A stretch of 64,000 nt of DNA from Defluviitaleaceae bacterium (GCA_009780185.1 WRAN01000015.1:1-64000); one strand, 5' to 3'; counted from the stretch's first letter, positions 1-9,284 are shown. Numbers and translations are program-made. The notes: generated by a model not told the origin, from the letters alone.

Positions 1-153
1 GAAGTAAGAGCAATTAATGGCTGGAAAGTAAATGATAACATCGGATTCTACAACTACGACGGCGTCATAATAATTGAACAAACGGGGCCGCCCAGGGAGC
101 CGAGAAAGATAGAAGAGGCTGTGCAACTTCATAATTCTCAAGTCCAAGAATAA
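1..153 (+). CDS. C-terminal end of an unknown protein (partial)
   Basis: The first frame is open from base 1 to a TAA at 151-153 and gives the last 50 residues of a protein whose start lies outside the window. The tail contains NGWKVNDNIGFYNYDG and VIIIEQTGPPREP, then an amphipathic charged end. No family is recognised. A strong stem-loop terminator follows 12 bases after the stop, which supports this being a real gene end. Whether it is enzymatic or structural cannot be said from the fragment. Confidence 0.55.
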   Translation, partial: EVRAINGWKVNDNIGFYNYDGVIIIEQTGPPREPRKIEEAVQLHNSQVQE

Positions 154-165
154 CATGCCAAACCC

Positions 166-231
166 GACAGACGAAAAACTCTCCTTGCCAATGAAAAAAT
201 ATTGGCGCGGGAGAGTATTTCGTCTGTCTTT
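166..231 (+). terminator. Long stem-loop terminator
   Basis: The arm starting GACAGACGAAA pairs with TTTCGTCTGTC over about 19 bases with one mismatch. An inner TTGCCAAT/ATTGGC stem extends it, and a TTT run follows. It lies directly after the partial gene that ends at 153. Confidence 0.8.
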
Positions 232-284
232 GTCATTGTGGTAGTTGTTGCTGGGGTTGTGGAGAGTGTCCTTTTCAAAGATTG

Positions 285-321
285 AAAGCGTTACTTTTCA
301 GGTTTTTACATTATCATCGGA
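285..321 (+). repeat. 37-bp dispersed repeat, copy 1
   Basis: Begins AAAGCGTTACTTTTC and ends ATTATCATCGGA. It matches copy 2 (399-435) in the same intergenic region over the full 37 bases, and copy 3 (26181-26215) over 35 bases without gaps. The strongest shared blocks are GTTACTTT, GGTTTT and ATTATCATCG. The role is unknown; it may be a regulator site or the remnant of a small repeat element. Confidence 0.55.
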
Positions 322-398
322 GCAGTGCGCATCTTATGCAAGCATCATTGTGACAGTTTCATTGACACGTTCTCACTTAAACTTTTCTTGACAATATC

Positions 399-435
399 AA
401 AGTGTTACTTTTCCGGTTTTGACCAAAGTATCGGA
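399..435 (+). repeat. 37-bp dispersed repeat, copy 2
   Basis: Begins AAAGTGTTACTTTTCCGG and ends AAAGTATCGGA. It aligns without gaps to copy 1, 114 bases upstream, with most differences in the spacer after GGTTTT. It lies about 120 bases before the alpha-2-macroglobulin start, so a regulatory role is possible. Confidence 0.5.
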
Positions 436-553
436 ATACAAAGAAAAAGATGAGACAGATTCTGAATTGATTCACATGTAAGGAACTTTTTCACGTCCAT
501 CATGTTTTAGTTGGCAAAAGGAACTAAAATTATTTAATGAAGGGCGTGTTACT

Positions 554-1531
554 ATGAAAAAAATTATCGCGTGTGTATTGGCACTTATCTTATTGGTAGG
601 TGCCATTATTTTTAATCTACCATCATCTACCCCAATAGCCGATCCTATCCGGGTAGTGGCGGCACCGGTGCCTCGTGAGGGGTATATCCTTGTACCCACT
701 CTCCAAGGCCCTGCGGGGGTAGATAGAGCCAGTGAATTTATTTTGACTTCACCCTATGACAATGCCGATTACCCAGAGGTTTCCATAGATGGACAGCCAG
801 ACCCAGTAATCCTCCGTACCGGGGATAATGAGTTTCTTATAACTCCGGCTTCAGTGCTTTCATCTAATAGCCTGTATTTGTTCCGGTTGAGCCGGAACGG
901 ACTTCGTGATCTTACATGGACTTTTCAGACAGCGATACGATTTCAAGTTTCATCTACTTTGCCCGGCCACCAATCCACCAATGTTCCTGTAGATACCGGA
1001 ATAGAAATCACATTCTCAAGCCGGGATTTTACAGATATCTCTGATTATTTTTCTATTGAACCCCATGTCGAGGGGCGGTTTATCACCCGTGGAGCTACAA
1101 CTGTTTTCATGCCTCAAAATCCTCTTAGCGCGGCGCAACTTTATACTGTTACTTTAAGGGCTGGAGTAGTATTAGAAGGCACCAATGAAGCTATAACTGA
1201 GGATTATATATTCGCTTTCGAAACTGCCCCAGATGGAAGAGGGCGTGATCAGCAGTTCCCGGATACGATTAACTTTTTTAATAGGTTTGTTGAATTTCCT
1301 TCCTTCGAGCCTCCACATTTTAATTTTGGTATGAATGGGACTTCTGATGAAACTATTAATGTGACAGTTTATCGCTTCGAGAGCCGTGCACATCTTTCCC
1401 AGTCTGTTCGTCAACTGGTAAATGCGCCATGGTGGGCACCGTTTGCAAGGCAGAACAGTCTTATCGATACCTCTCGTATGTATGCGGTTATGGACTTTGA
1501 TATAACAGAAAGGCCACGTACCGATGGCTGA
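554..1531 (+). CDS. Alpha-2-macroglobulin family protein, N-terminal part (ends at in-frame TGA)
   Basis: This is the first 325 residues of a secreted bacterial alpha-2-macroglobulin. A lysine-led signal segment (about residues 1-21) has a hydrophobic core but no lipobox cysteine. The rest looks like beta-rich macroglobulin domains, including a bacterial Ig-like segment with VDTGIEITFSS. The frame stops at TGA 1529-1531 but stays open beyond it in the same phase to 5524, so both parts are one gene of about 1656 codons with a nonsense codon at position 326. Such proteins trap foreign proteases in the envelope of bacteria. The stop is a point mutation, a readthrough site or a sequence error; a TGG-to-TGA change would restore the frame. 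The family call is strong because of the downstream part. Confidence 0.8.
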   Translation: MKKIIACVLALILLVGAIIFNLPSSTPIADPIRVVAAPVPREGYILVPTLQGPAGVDRASEFILTSPYDNADYPEVSIDGQPDPVILRTGDNEFLITPASVLSSNSLYLFRLSRNGLRDLTWTFQTAIRFQVSSTLPGHQSTNVPVDTGIEITFSSRDFTDISDYFSIEPHVEGRFITRGATTVFMPQNPLSAAQLYTVTLRAGVVLEGTNEAITEDYIFAFETAPDGRGRDQQFPDTINFFNRFVEFPSFEPPHFNFGMNGTSDETINVTVYRFESRAHLSQSVRQLVNAPWWAPFARQNSLIDTSRMYAVMDFDITERPRTDG

Positions 1532-1558
1532 TTTGAAACTCTGGTACTACCTGATACA

Positions 1559-4500
1559 TTGCCTATGGGGGCTTACCTGGTAAATGCCCAAATCGGTGAT
1601 TTCAATGACCAAGTAATAGTACAAATCACCGATCTGGCAATACAAGTAGTGGCAGATAATGACCGTGCCATAGTATGGGCAAATGATATGATTACAGGCC
1701 AGCCGGTGTCGGATTTGACAGTAGTAGTCGGCCAATCCAGATACACGACAGACAATAATGGTATTGCGGTTGTTGCAAGCAGGCTCAGCCAGGATGAAGA
1801 GTTGACTCTAATCCATAACAGCCTTGACATTCCTCTGTTTTTGTTAGGCGGCCAACATACGGGAGGCTGGTGGTGGGGGCCAACTATTGACCAAAACTAC
1901 TGGACTGTACTACAGCTAGACCGCACGCTATTCCAGCGTAGCGATACGCTATACTTCTGGGGCTTTGTGCAAAATCGTCAGGCCAATGAAGAAATCCGCA
2001 ACGTGACAGCCACTATTACCCATGGCTGGCGATGGGATGCGGATACACGAGATATTTTGCACCGCCAATCCGTTTCTGTTACTGGTGGGATTTATTCCGG
2101 AGCGGTGCAGCTGCCACATCTTGACCCAGGAGGATATGTCCTGGAAATACGCCATCAAGATGCATTGGTTGGTTCAATTTTCTTTCATATTCAAGATTAT
2201 GTAACCCCTTCATATGAAATATTAGTATCCTCTGACAGGCAGGCTATTTTCGCGGGAGAGGAAGTTACCTTTACTGCGCGGGCACAATTTTTTGATGGAA
2301 CCCCTGTGTCCGAGCTTCCTATTAATTATCGTTTCTGGGGTTGGGCATTGCGAGATATCCCCGGCGGTAGGATTACAACGGACATTGATGGTGAGCACTC
2401 TGTATCAGCCACGCCCACTGTAACCCAAGTGGATGCACAAGGACGGGTTCACCTGGAAATGTCTGTTGACGCAGTGCTGCCAGAGGTTGGTGACACCTTC
2501 CGCAGTGCCTTTGTAGAGGTTTTTGTTAATGATATAGATGTGCAAGTACAGGCCAGCCGTGAAGATGAAAATGCGTCTCTTTTAGTTAATGTTCACAATA
2601 TAACGCTGGACAGAATAAACGATGGTACGTCAGAACACTGGATGGATATACTATGTGACCCAGTACAAGGCCAAGTGCTTGATGTAGAAATATACCGAGT
2701 ATACTGGGAACCAGTACGAGATGGGGAATTCTACTGCTTTATAGAGCGGAGAGTAATACCCCGCTACCGCCACAACCGTATAGAGGAAGTTATAGACCGC
2801 TTTCAGCTAACCACAGACGCAAACGGTGAAGCTAATATTGATTTCACAGTACCGGATAGGGAATACGAAAGCTATCATGCCAGAATCACCACCAGATGCG
2901 GCTTTGGCCGTACTATTACCCATCAGGCATTTATTGGCCGGGATTTTTGGAATTTCTTCTGGCAGGCAGAGGAGAATCAGCCATTCCTTTATAACCCAAG
3001 AGACTGGAATGAAACCTATAATATCGGCGATGAAGTAGAACTTACAGTAAAACGCGGCACTGAGGCTGTAGCTATCGGAAATTTCCTCTTTGTGGTAATG
3101 CAAAATGGGATTATAGATTTCCAAGTAGGTGCCACAAATCCGTTTACATTCACATTCTCAGAAGAACATGTACCCAATACCATCGTGCATGCCTATCATT
3201 TTAATGGTCACACCTATCATTCCGGCTGGAATATGAACGCCCATTTACGCTTTAACAGCGATAACCGGGGCTTGCAGATTAATGTAGATTTTGATCAAGA
3301 AACCTACCGACCCGGGGACATGGCAGGCCTAAATATCACCGTAACTGACCCCGAAGGCAACCCAAAGGCCGCCAACATCAATATCAGCGTAGTGGATGAG
3401 GCATTGTTTGCTTTGCAAAACTACACTGTAGAAACATTAGCCAGCCTATATCAAAGCGTAGGCGACGGGCGGCTATTTAGCATCTCTACACACCGTACTT
3501 TTGTAAGCGACGGAGATACCTTATGGGGAAGCCCTGCGCCACAAAGCGACAGCATGTACATGGCAGATATGGCTGTATCAGAAGAGGCTGATGCTCAAAC
3601 TGGATATGGGGGCAGTGGGGGTGATACTCATCTTAGGCAAATCTTCAGAGATACATCTGTTTTTGCCTCCGAACGTACCAATGCCGGAGGAGTGGCGGAT
3701 TTTTCTTTCCAGCTTCCAGATAATATAACTTCCTGGCGGGTAACGGTTTCTGCCATCAGCAGTGATTTATACGCGGGTAACACAGTTGCTAATATCATTG
3801 TCACCAACCCCATGTTCTTGCACTATGCCCTTGGCAGTACATTCCTTGTGGGAGATGTACCTACCATTGGGGTAAATGCATATGGCACCAGCCTCACCGG
3901 AGACGAGACAATAATCTTTGAAGTATGGTGTGAAAATGACCCGGATAATATCTTCAAAGCCAGTGGCACGGCCTTCGAGCGGATTAATATTCCGTTATGG
4001 GAAATGACAGAGGAAGGACTTCACGCTCTTATTATCCACGCACGCGTGGAAGGCAATCCACAACTTAGTGATGCTATGCGCCATGAATTCCAGGTAATAC
4101 GCACTAATCGCCAAGTAGATATGGCTACCTTTTATGATGTAACAACTCAAACCCGATTTGAAGCTGGCTCACAAGGGCTTACTAATATCACATTTACAGA
4201 CCATGGACGCGGACAGTTTTTGCGGGATTTACTAGGTATGCGTCATATCCGTGGCGCACGGCTGGAAGGACTTACCGCAAGACAGGAAGCGGAGCGGCTA
4301 CTGGGCACCCACTTCCCTGATACAGAGTTATGGCACTTACGAGACGGGAGTTTTAATCCCCTGGATTATCAACGCCCAGATGGCGGTCTTAGCATCCTGC
4401 CACACGCAGAAAGTGACCTTGCCACAACGGTAATGTTACTGCCATTCTTATTAGAAGGTGTTAATGTGGGCGCCCTCCGCAATTACCTATATGGCATATT

Positions 4501-5524
4501 TGAAGGTGAAAACCCCGATAATAAAATGATGGCACTTTACGGACTTGCACTGCTACAAGCCCCAGTGCTTCTTGACCTTCATCAGTATGCATTAGTGGCA
4601 GACTTACCAGTGAGAGATGTAGCCTTTATAGCCCTGGGATTCGCCGCCCTTGGCGAGACAGCGATTGCATTAGACATATATCAGGAGCGGATTTTACCCC
4701 ATATTCAAAAAATCGAGCCTATGTACCGTGTATACTCAGGCCTTGGAAGCGATAGTATATTGGAAGCAACATCCACCGTATCCCTACTTGCTGCTAAGCT
4801 TAATATGCCGGAAAGACTGGGGCTTCACCAATACACAGCAAATCACCGCACCAGCCAACTATTGATTACAATAGAACGCCTGCATTTTATATCCCACGAA
4901 ATTGCTAACCACTCCCCTACCCCCGCGTCTATAACCTATACCCTTTTTGGCGAAACGTTTACCCGCGACCTGTCTCATGGATGGGGGTGGGGATACACGT
5001 TGCGGATTCCCACGCAAAATATGAACCAGTTCCGATTAACCAATGTAACTGGGGACGTAGGAGCAGTGTCCATTAATCGCGTTCCACTAGAAGAAATAGA
5101 AATCGTGGACAATGATATCGCCATCAACCGCAGATTTCTGCGAGAAGGCGGCGCAGCGGTAACAGGAGCCTTCCGCCAAGATGAAGTGGTACGGGTTGAA
5201 ATCTCTATAGACTACTCTGCCAAAGCCATTGACGGCTCGTATATGGTTACGGATTTCCTCCCCGCCGGGCTTGCCTTTGTACAAGGCTCTGCACGGTTTG
5301 TATCCCCTCGAACCGGAGAGAGTCACTGGAGCCACGCCATAGCAGAAGGCCAGCGAGTAATATTTTTTGATTATAATGGGAGATTTGACGGCGTTAGGGT
5401 ATACTACTATTATGCACGTGTAATAAATCCAGGAGTCTTTACAGCAGAGGGAACCTTGGTGCAAAACCTAGGAGTGCGGGCATACATGACTGTTGGAGAG
5501 GACACAACCGTAACCGTTGAATAA
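1559..5524 (+). CDS. Alpha-2-macroglobulin family protein, C-terminal part
   Basis: The 1321-residue continuation of the gene begun at 554, in the same reading phase. The TTG at 1559 is only the first possible start after the TGA. It has no ribosome-binding site, so independent initiation is doubtful. Family landmarks are the SVVDEALFAL segment, a Ser/Gly/Asp-rich bait-like loop, then FRDTSVFASE and LPDNITSWR, typical of the central A2M domain. An alpha-helical thioester-like domain follows but contains no CxEQ motif, so covalent trapping is unlikely, as in the thioester-less YfaS-type group. The last part (SIDYSAKAIDGSYMVTDFLP) resembles the C-terminal receptor-like domain. No pbpC-type penicillin-binding protein, often linked in Proteobacteria, lies nearby. 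hflX follows after 53 bases. Confidence 0.85.
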   Translation: MPMGAYLVNAQIGDFNDQVIVQITDLAIQVVADNDRAIVWANDMITGQPVSDLTVVVGQSRYTTDNNGIAVVASRLSQDEELTLIHNSLDIPLFLLGGQHTGGWWWGPTIDQNYWTVLQLDRTLFQRSDTLYFWGFVQNRQANEEIRNVTATITHGWRWDADTRDILHRQSVSVTGGIYSGAVQLPHLDPGGYVLEIRHQDALVGSIFFHIQDYVTPSYEILVSSDRQAIFAGEEVTFTARAQFFDGTPVSELPINYRFWGWALRDIPGGRITTDIDGEHSVSATPTVTQVDAQGRVHLEMSVDAVLPEVGDTFRSAFVEVFVNDIDVQVQASREDENASLLVNVHNITLDRINDGTSEHWMDILCDPVQGQVLDVEIYRVYWEPVRDGEFYCFIERRVIPRYRHNRIEEVIDRFQLTTDANGEANIDFTVPDREYESYHARITTRCGFGRTITHQAFIGRDFWNFFWQAEENQPFLYNPRDWNETYNIGDEVELTVKRGTEAVAIGNFLFVVMQNGIIDFQVGATNPFTFTFSEEHVPNTIVHAYHFNGHTYHSGWNMNAHLRFNSDNRGLQINVDFDQETYRPGDMAGLNITVTDPEGNPKAANINISVVDEALFALQNYTVETLASLYQSVGDGRLFSISTHRTFVSDGDTLWGSPAPQSDSMYMADMAVSEEADAQTGYGGSGGDTHLRQIFRDTSVFASERTNAGGVADFSFQLPDNITSWRVTVSAISSDLYAGNTVANIIVTNPMFLHYALGSTFLVGDVPTIGVNAYGTSLTGDETIIFEVWCENDPDNIFKASGTAFERINIPLWEMTEEGLHALIIHARVEGNPQLSDAMRHEFQVIRTNRQVDMATFYDVTTQTRFEAGSQGLTNITFTDHGRGQFLRDLLGMRHIRGARLEGLTARQEAERLLGTHFPDTELWHLRDGSFNPLDYQRPDGGLSILPHAESDLATTVMLLPFLLEGVNVGALRNYLYGIFEGENPDNKMMALYGLALLQAPVLLDLHQYALVADLPVRDVAFIALGFAALGETAIALDIYQERILPHIQKIEPMYRVYSGLGSDSILEATSTVSLLAAKLNMPERLGLHQYTANHRTSQLLITIERLHFISHEIANHSPTPASITYTLFGETFTRDLSHGWGWGYTLRIPTQNMNQFRLTNVTGDVGAVSINRVPLEEIEIVDNDIAINRRFLREGGAAVTGAFRQDEVVRVEISIDYSAKAIDGSYMVTDFLPAGLAFVQGSARFVSPRTGESHWSHAIAEGQRVIFFDYNGRFDGVRVYYYYARVINPGVFTAEGTLVQNLGVRAYMTVGEDTTVTVE

Positions 5525-5556
5525 GTCGTGCAAAACGCGACTTGGGGCGGAGCCCC
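5523..5556 (+). terminator. Two small hairpins between A2M and hflX
   Basis: AAGTCGTG pairs with CGCGACTT (5523-5543), then GGGGC with GCCCC (5544-5556), followed by ATTTAAAT. There is no strong T-run, so this is at best a weak terminator or a processing hairpin. Confidence 0.35.
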
Positions 5557-5577
5557 ATTTAAATCAAAGGAGAATGA

Positions 5578-7341
5578 ATGAGTAAAGTTACAGGAAGTAT
5601 AGATGGTATACGCCGCTCGTATATAGACGGGCTGGAAACTATCTTTGAAATGGAAATAGACCGTAAGGAGTTTTGTACGGTAGAAATGATTGAAGCCTTG
5701 TCGCGCTTTACAGGTTTCACCGGGCGTGAAGCCATGGTGTATATAGACCGGGCCGGGCGTATTGAGTCTGTAGTCGTAGGAGAACAGGACAGGGTAAGCC
5801 TTCCAGCCTTACGCAAGCGCCGCTCTGAAAGTCGGCTAAGCGGCCTTAGATGTATCCATACCCACCCAGGAGGCAATGGGATGCTTTCTAGCGTGGATGT
5901 GCAGTCCTTGAAGCATCTACGCCTGGATGCCATGGCTGCCATTGGCGTAGCCGAGGGAAAACCAACCTTCATGCAGGTAGGCATACTGGATACGCCGGAA
6001 ACAGCAAATCTATTCGGACCATATAAGGCTGATGCAATACCTGACAATACCCTATGGGCAGAAATTGAAGCCGCAGACACCAGAATCCGCCCTGAGGAAA
6101 CAAAACAAGCCGAAGCAGAAATAGCACGGGCTATTTTGGTAGGGATAGACGGCTCAGAAGCCGAGCCTCTGGGCGAGCTTAGGCAGCTGGCAGATACAGC
6201 AGGATTTATAACCATAGGCCACGTACTGCAAGCAAAATCTAAGCCTGATAAGGCCTTCTACCTAGGCTCTGGGAAGCTTCATGACCTGGTATTAGAAATC
6301 CAGCGCCTTCGTGCCGACACGGTTATCTTTGATGACGAGCTTTCACCGTCTCAAATAAGAAATATCCAAAAGGAACTGGGCAAAACAGAAATCATCGACA
6401 GAACCGCCTTAATCCTGGATATTTTCTCAGGTAGAGCCTCTACTCATGAAGGCCGCCTCCAGGTAGAACTAGCCAAGACCAAGTACCTACTGCCAAGGAT
6501 GGCCGGATACTGGGGGCATTTTACCCGTATGGCTGGCGGTGGTGGCGGTGGCGGTGGCGCACGTCGGGGTGAAGGCGAAACCCAGCTAGAAGTTGACCGC
6601 CGCTTATTACGTAGGCGCGTTACAGAGCTAGAACGAGAAATTGATAAAATTAAAGGCCGCAGAGAAGTACAGCGCAGCCAACGAGAGCGCTCAAATATCC
6701 CCGTTGTGGCTCTGGTAGGGTACACCAACGCTGGCAAATCTACTCTGATGAACAGCCTTTCCGGTAGTGACGTACTTGCAGAAAATAAGCTGTTCGCAAC
6801 CCTTGACCCCAAATCCCGCCGTGTGAACTTCGGCAGTGGTGAATTTCTGCTGGTGGATACTGTAGGGTTTATCAATAAGCTGCCTCATGACTTGGTAAAT
6901 GCCTTCCGCGCAACACTGGAAGAAGCCCGTTTTGCTGACCTCCTCCTTCATGTAGTAGACGCGTCATCAGAAACCCATGGCCAACAGATGCAGGTTGTGC
7001 AGGATGTACTTGGTCAACTGAAGGCCGATAAAAATCCGACTTTGATGGTGTACAATAAATGCGATGTTGCCGGAGAAGTTATTACAGGAACTGACGGAGT
7101 AGCAATTTCAGCCATAACCGGCGCAGGAATAGATGAATTAAAGGCCACAATTACAAAACATCTTGCCGAAAGGCGAATGGAAGTCACAGTGCTGCTTCCG
7201 CTGGACTCAGGGGCGCTGATATCACGGATTTATGAAAGCGGCAAAGTACAGGACTGTCAGTATCAAGATGATGGAATTTTGCTAAGAGCCATAGTCACGC
7301 AGGAGGACGCATCTCGGTTACAATCACTTGCACTTGGTTGA
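5578..7341 (+). CDS. hflX: GTPase HflX with a JAMM-like N-terminal extension
   Basis: A ribosome-associated GTPase of 587 residues, about 160 longer than E. coli HflX; HflX splits stalled or stressed ribosomes. The core starts near residue 190. It has the glycine-rich linker (about 320-330), G1 GYTNAGKS (381-388), switch DTVGF and G4 NKCD, and ends with a short C-terminal domain. The extra N-terminal 190 residues hold HTHPGGNGMLSSVD (94-107), which fits the JAMM/MPN metalloprotease pattern HxHPxG...SxxD (H94, H96, S104, D107). This suggests a fused JAB-like domain, active or structural. The ATG at 5578 has AAAGGAG six bases upstream. The HflX call is sure; the JAMM reading is inference from the motif. 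Confidence 0.93.
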   Translation: MSKVTGSIDGIRRSYIDGLETIFEMEIDRKEFCTVEMIEALSRFTGFTGREAMVYIDRAGRIESVVVGEQDRVSLPALRKRRSESRLSGLRCIHTHPGGNGMLSSVDVQSLKHLRLDAMAAIGVAEGKPTFMQVGILDTPETANLFGPYKADAIPDNTLWAEIEAADTRIRPEETKQAEAEIARAILVGIDGSEAEPLGELRQLADTAGFITIGHVLQAKSKPDKAFYLGSGKLHDLVLEIQRLRADTVIFDDELSPSQIRNIQKELGKTEIIDRTALILDIFSGRASTHEGRLQVELAKTKYLLPRMAGYWGHFTRMAGGGGGGGGARRGEGETQLEVDRRLLRRRVTELEREIDKIKGRREVQRSQRERSNIPVVALVGYTNAGKSTLMNSLSGSDVLAENKLFATLDPKSRRVNFGSGEFLLVDTVGFINKLPHDLVNAFRATLEEARFADLLLHVVDASSETHGQQMQVVQDVLGQLKADKNPTLMVYNKCDVAGEVITGTDGVAISAITGAGIDELKATITKHLAERRMEVTVLLPLDSGALISRIYESGKVQDCQYQDDGILLRAIVTQEDASRLQSLALG

Positions 7342-7384
7342 CCCAAAAGCCTTAACCTGCTATCATATTTTAAAGTTCACTTTA

Positions 7385-7417
7385 GGCTCGTGTACTAAAA
7401 ATGTGCACGGGCCTTTT
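7385..7417 (+). terminator. Terminator after hflX
   Basis: GGCTCGTGTAC pairs with GTGCACGGGCC (with G-U pairs) around a 7-base loop and is followed by TTTT. It overlaps an ATG at 7401, which therefore is unlikely to be the helicase start. Confidence 0.7.
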
Positions 7418-7448
7418 ATGTGCAAATCTAATAGAAAAGAGATACAAA

Positions 7449-9128
7449 ATGACAGAACGCACTAGTTTCAACGATTTACCCATTTCAAATGAAATAAAAA
7501 GAGCAGTAGCAGAAATGGGCTTTGAAGAGGCCACATTTATCCAATCCCAAAGCATACCACTTATATTAGAAGGCCACGATATCATAGGCCAATCTCAGAC
7601 AGGCACCGGAAAAACCGCAGCCTTTGGCATCCCTATAATAGAAAAGATAAACCCTGATCTGGCAGGGCATACTCAGGTTCTAATCCTTTGCCCCACTCGC
7701 GAACTAGCTATTCAAGGCTGTGAAGAGCTGCGAAAATTTGCAAAATATAAACACAGCATAGGAGTAGTACCTATCTATGGCGGACAACTAATAGATCGCC
7801 AAATCAACTCTCTAAAAAAAGGTGCGGAAATTGTAATTGGTACCCCAGGGCGTATTATGGATCATCTACGCCGCCGCACACTAAAACTCCCCCATTTATC
7901 CATGATAGTGCTGGACGAAGCTGACGAAATGCTTAATATGGGCTTCAGAGAAGATATAGAAACTATATTAAAAGATGTACCAGAGGGCACCCAAAATCTA
8001 CTGTTTTCTGCCACAATGCCCCCAGAAATTATGAAAATCACCCATCAATATCAAAACGACCCCAAAATAGTAAAGCTAACCCAAAAACAAGTCACCGTCC
8101 CCAACATCCGCCAATTCTATTACGAAGTCCCTAACGGAAAGAAAATCGAAACCCTAGCCCGTTTATTAGACTTTTATAACCCTAAACGTTCCATGGTGTT
8201 TTGCAATACAAAGCGTATGGTAGATGAGCTTGTAGGGGAACTACAATTCCGCGGTTACGCCCCTGACGGCCTGCATGGTGATATGAAGCAACAAGCCCGC
8301 ACCACAGTAATGAACTCCTTTAAATCTGGCAAGGTAGACATACTAATAGCCACAGACGTTGCTGCCCGTGGCATAGATGTAGACGATATAGACGTAGTAT
8401 TCAACTTCGACCTACCTCAAGACCCGGAATACTATATCCACCGCATAGGCAGAACAGGCCGAGCGGGAAAATCCGGCATATCCTGCACCCTAGTAGTAGG
8501 CCGCCACCAACTCCGCGACATACGAGACATAGAGCAACATATCAAAACCAAAATCGAACTCAAAAAAATCCCATCAATAGATGAGATTAATGAGGTAAGA
8601 AACGACAAGCTAATCGAAAGTCTACTGACCATACTAAAGGACGATGACTTCCGCAAATACGAACCCTTACTAGACCGTCTAATATCCCAAGAATACACAA
8701 CAGTAGAGATAGCCAGCGCCGCACTAGCCCTATTATCCGAGCATGTAGCGGATGATATCCAGCTAGATACCCTAATCCAGCAGCAAAAATCTGATAGAGA
8801 CACAAAATCTCGAAAACAAAATAGCCCTGATAAACATTTCAAAAAAGATAAATCTGATAAATCATCAGACACAGGTACCCAATACTATGTAATAAACGTA
8901 GGCACAGACGATAAAGTAAAACCCAAGCATATAGTCGACGCTATAACTGATGTCACCGGTCTTCCCGCTGGAATAGTAGGTAATATAATGATCCACGCCA
9001 GCCACGCAATAGTGGAGATACAAAAAAACTACTCAGACCTAGTGTATAGAGAAATGAAAGGCAGTACTATCAAAGGAAAAACTGTTGCTATCAAATCCAA
9101 GCGTAATAAAAGCAAGAAGAATAAATAA
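7449..9128 (+). CDS. DEAD-box RNA helicase with DbpA-type RNA-binding domain
   Basis: An ATP-dependent RNA helicase of 559 residues that remodels RNA in ribosome assembly or mRNA decay. Visible motifs: Q-motif region (IQSQS), motif I SQTGTGKT (49-56), PTRELA, DEAD (156-159), SAT, and HRIGRTGRAG (331-340). A charged linker follows, then a C-terminal RNA-binding domain of the DbpA/CsdA type (about 480-548), ending in a lysine tail. That architecture matches the DeaD/CshA/DbpA group; which member cannot be decided. I chose the ATG at 7449: it follows AGAAAAGAG and starts the family-typical N-terminus, whereas the upstream ATG at 7401 lies in a terminator. Confidence 0.93.
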   Translation: MTERTSFNDLPISNEIKRAVAEMGFEEATFIQSQSIPLILEGHDIIGQSQTGTGKTAAFGIPIIEKINPDLAGHTQVLILCPTRELAIQGCEELRKFAKYKHSIGVVPIYGGQLIDRQINSLKKGAEIVIGTPGRIMDHLRRRTLKLPHLSMIVLDEADEMLNMGFREDIETILKDVPEGTQNLLFSATMPPEIMKITHQYQNDPKIVKLTQKQVTVPNIRQFYYEVPNGKKIETLARLLDFYNPKRSMVFCNTKRMVDELVGELQFRGYAPDGLHGDMKQQARTTVMNSFKSGKVDILIATDVAARGIDVDDIDVVFNFDLPQDPEYYIHRIGRTGRAGKSGISCTLVVGRHQLRDIRDIEQHIKTKIELKKIPSIDEINEVRNDKLIESLLTILKDDDFRKYEPLLDRLISQEYTTVEIASAALALLSEHVADDIQLDTLIQQQKSDRDTKSRKQNSPDKHFKKDKSDKSSDTGTQYYVINVGTDDKVKPKHIVDAITDVTGLPAGIVGNIMIHASHAIVEIQKNYSDLVYREMKGSTIKGKTVAIKSKRNKSKKNK

Positions 9129-9179
9129 TACTAATCACTGAAAATCACGTCGACAATAATGTATCACAAGCCTAAACCC

Positions 9180-9228
9180 AAAATCCCTACTTCGTCTGAT
9201 TTGCCTTTTGACGATGTAGGGATTTTTA
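9180..9228. terminator. Bidirectional terminator between helicase and typA
   Basis: AAATCCCTAC pairs with GTAGGGATTT, extended by CGTC/GACG, with TTTTT on the plus side and TTTT on the minus side. It separates the convergent helicase and typA genes. Confidence 0.8.
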
Positions 9229-9284
9229 TACGTTTGATCGCTTTTTTCAAAAGCATCGGAACATATAGATGGATAAACTTACTA

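Larger units (their letters stand above)
232..553. other. Non-coding region upstream of the alpha-2-macroglobulin gene
   Basis: This stretch between the terminator and the ATG at 554 shows no convincing gene. It holds two copies of a 37-bp imperfect direct repeat (285-321 and 399-435) and a TTGACA at 388-393 without a good -10 at standard spacing. The start at 554 is preceded by GAAGGGCG, a usable ribosome-binding site. A promoter must lie here but I cannot place it with confidence. Confidence 0.5.

Noticed and set aside
388-416. TTGACA as the A2M promoter
   Set aside because: No acceptable -10 at 16-18 bases.
1559-1561. TTG as a separate start for the second A2M part
   Set aside because: No ribosome-binding site and the same phase as the upstream frame; it is only the first possible start after the TGA.
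554-5524. Alternative genetic code with TGA as tryptophan
   Set aside because: hflX, vanW, the FHA gene and pepP end properly at TGA, so TGA is a stop in this organism.
6444-6875. Minus-strand ORF of 143 codons inside hflX
   Set aside because: Complement of the glycine-rich linker and G domain; poly-proline and serine composition is an artefact.
7401-7448. Upstream ATG for the DEAD-box helicase
   Set aside because: It lies inside the hflX terminator and adds non-family residues; the ATG at 7449 fits better.
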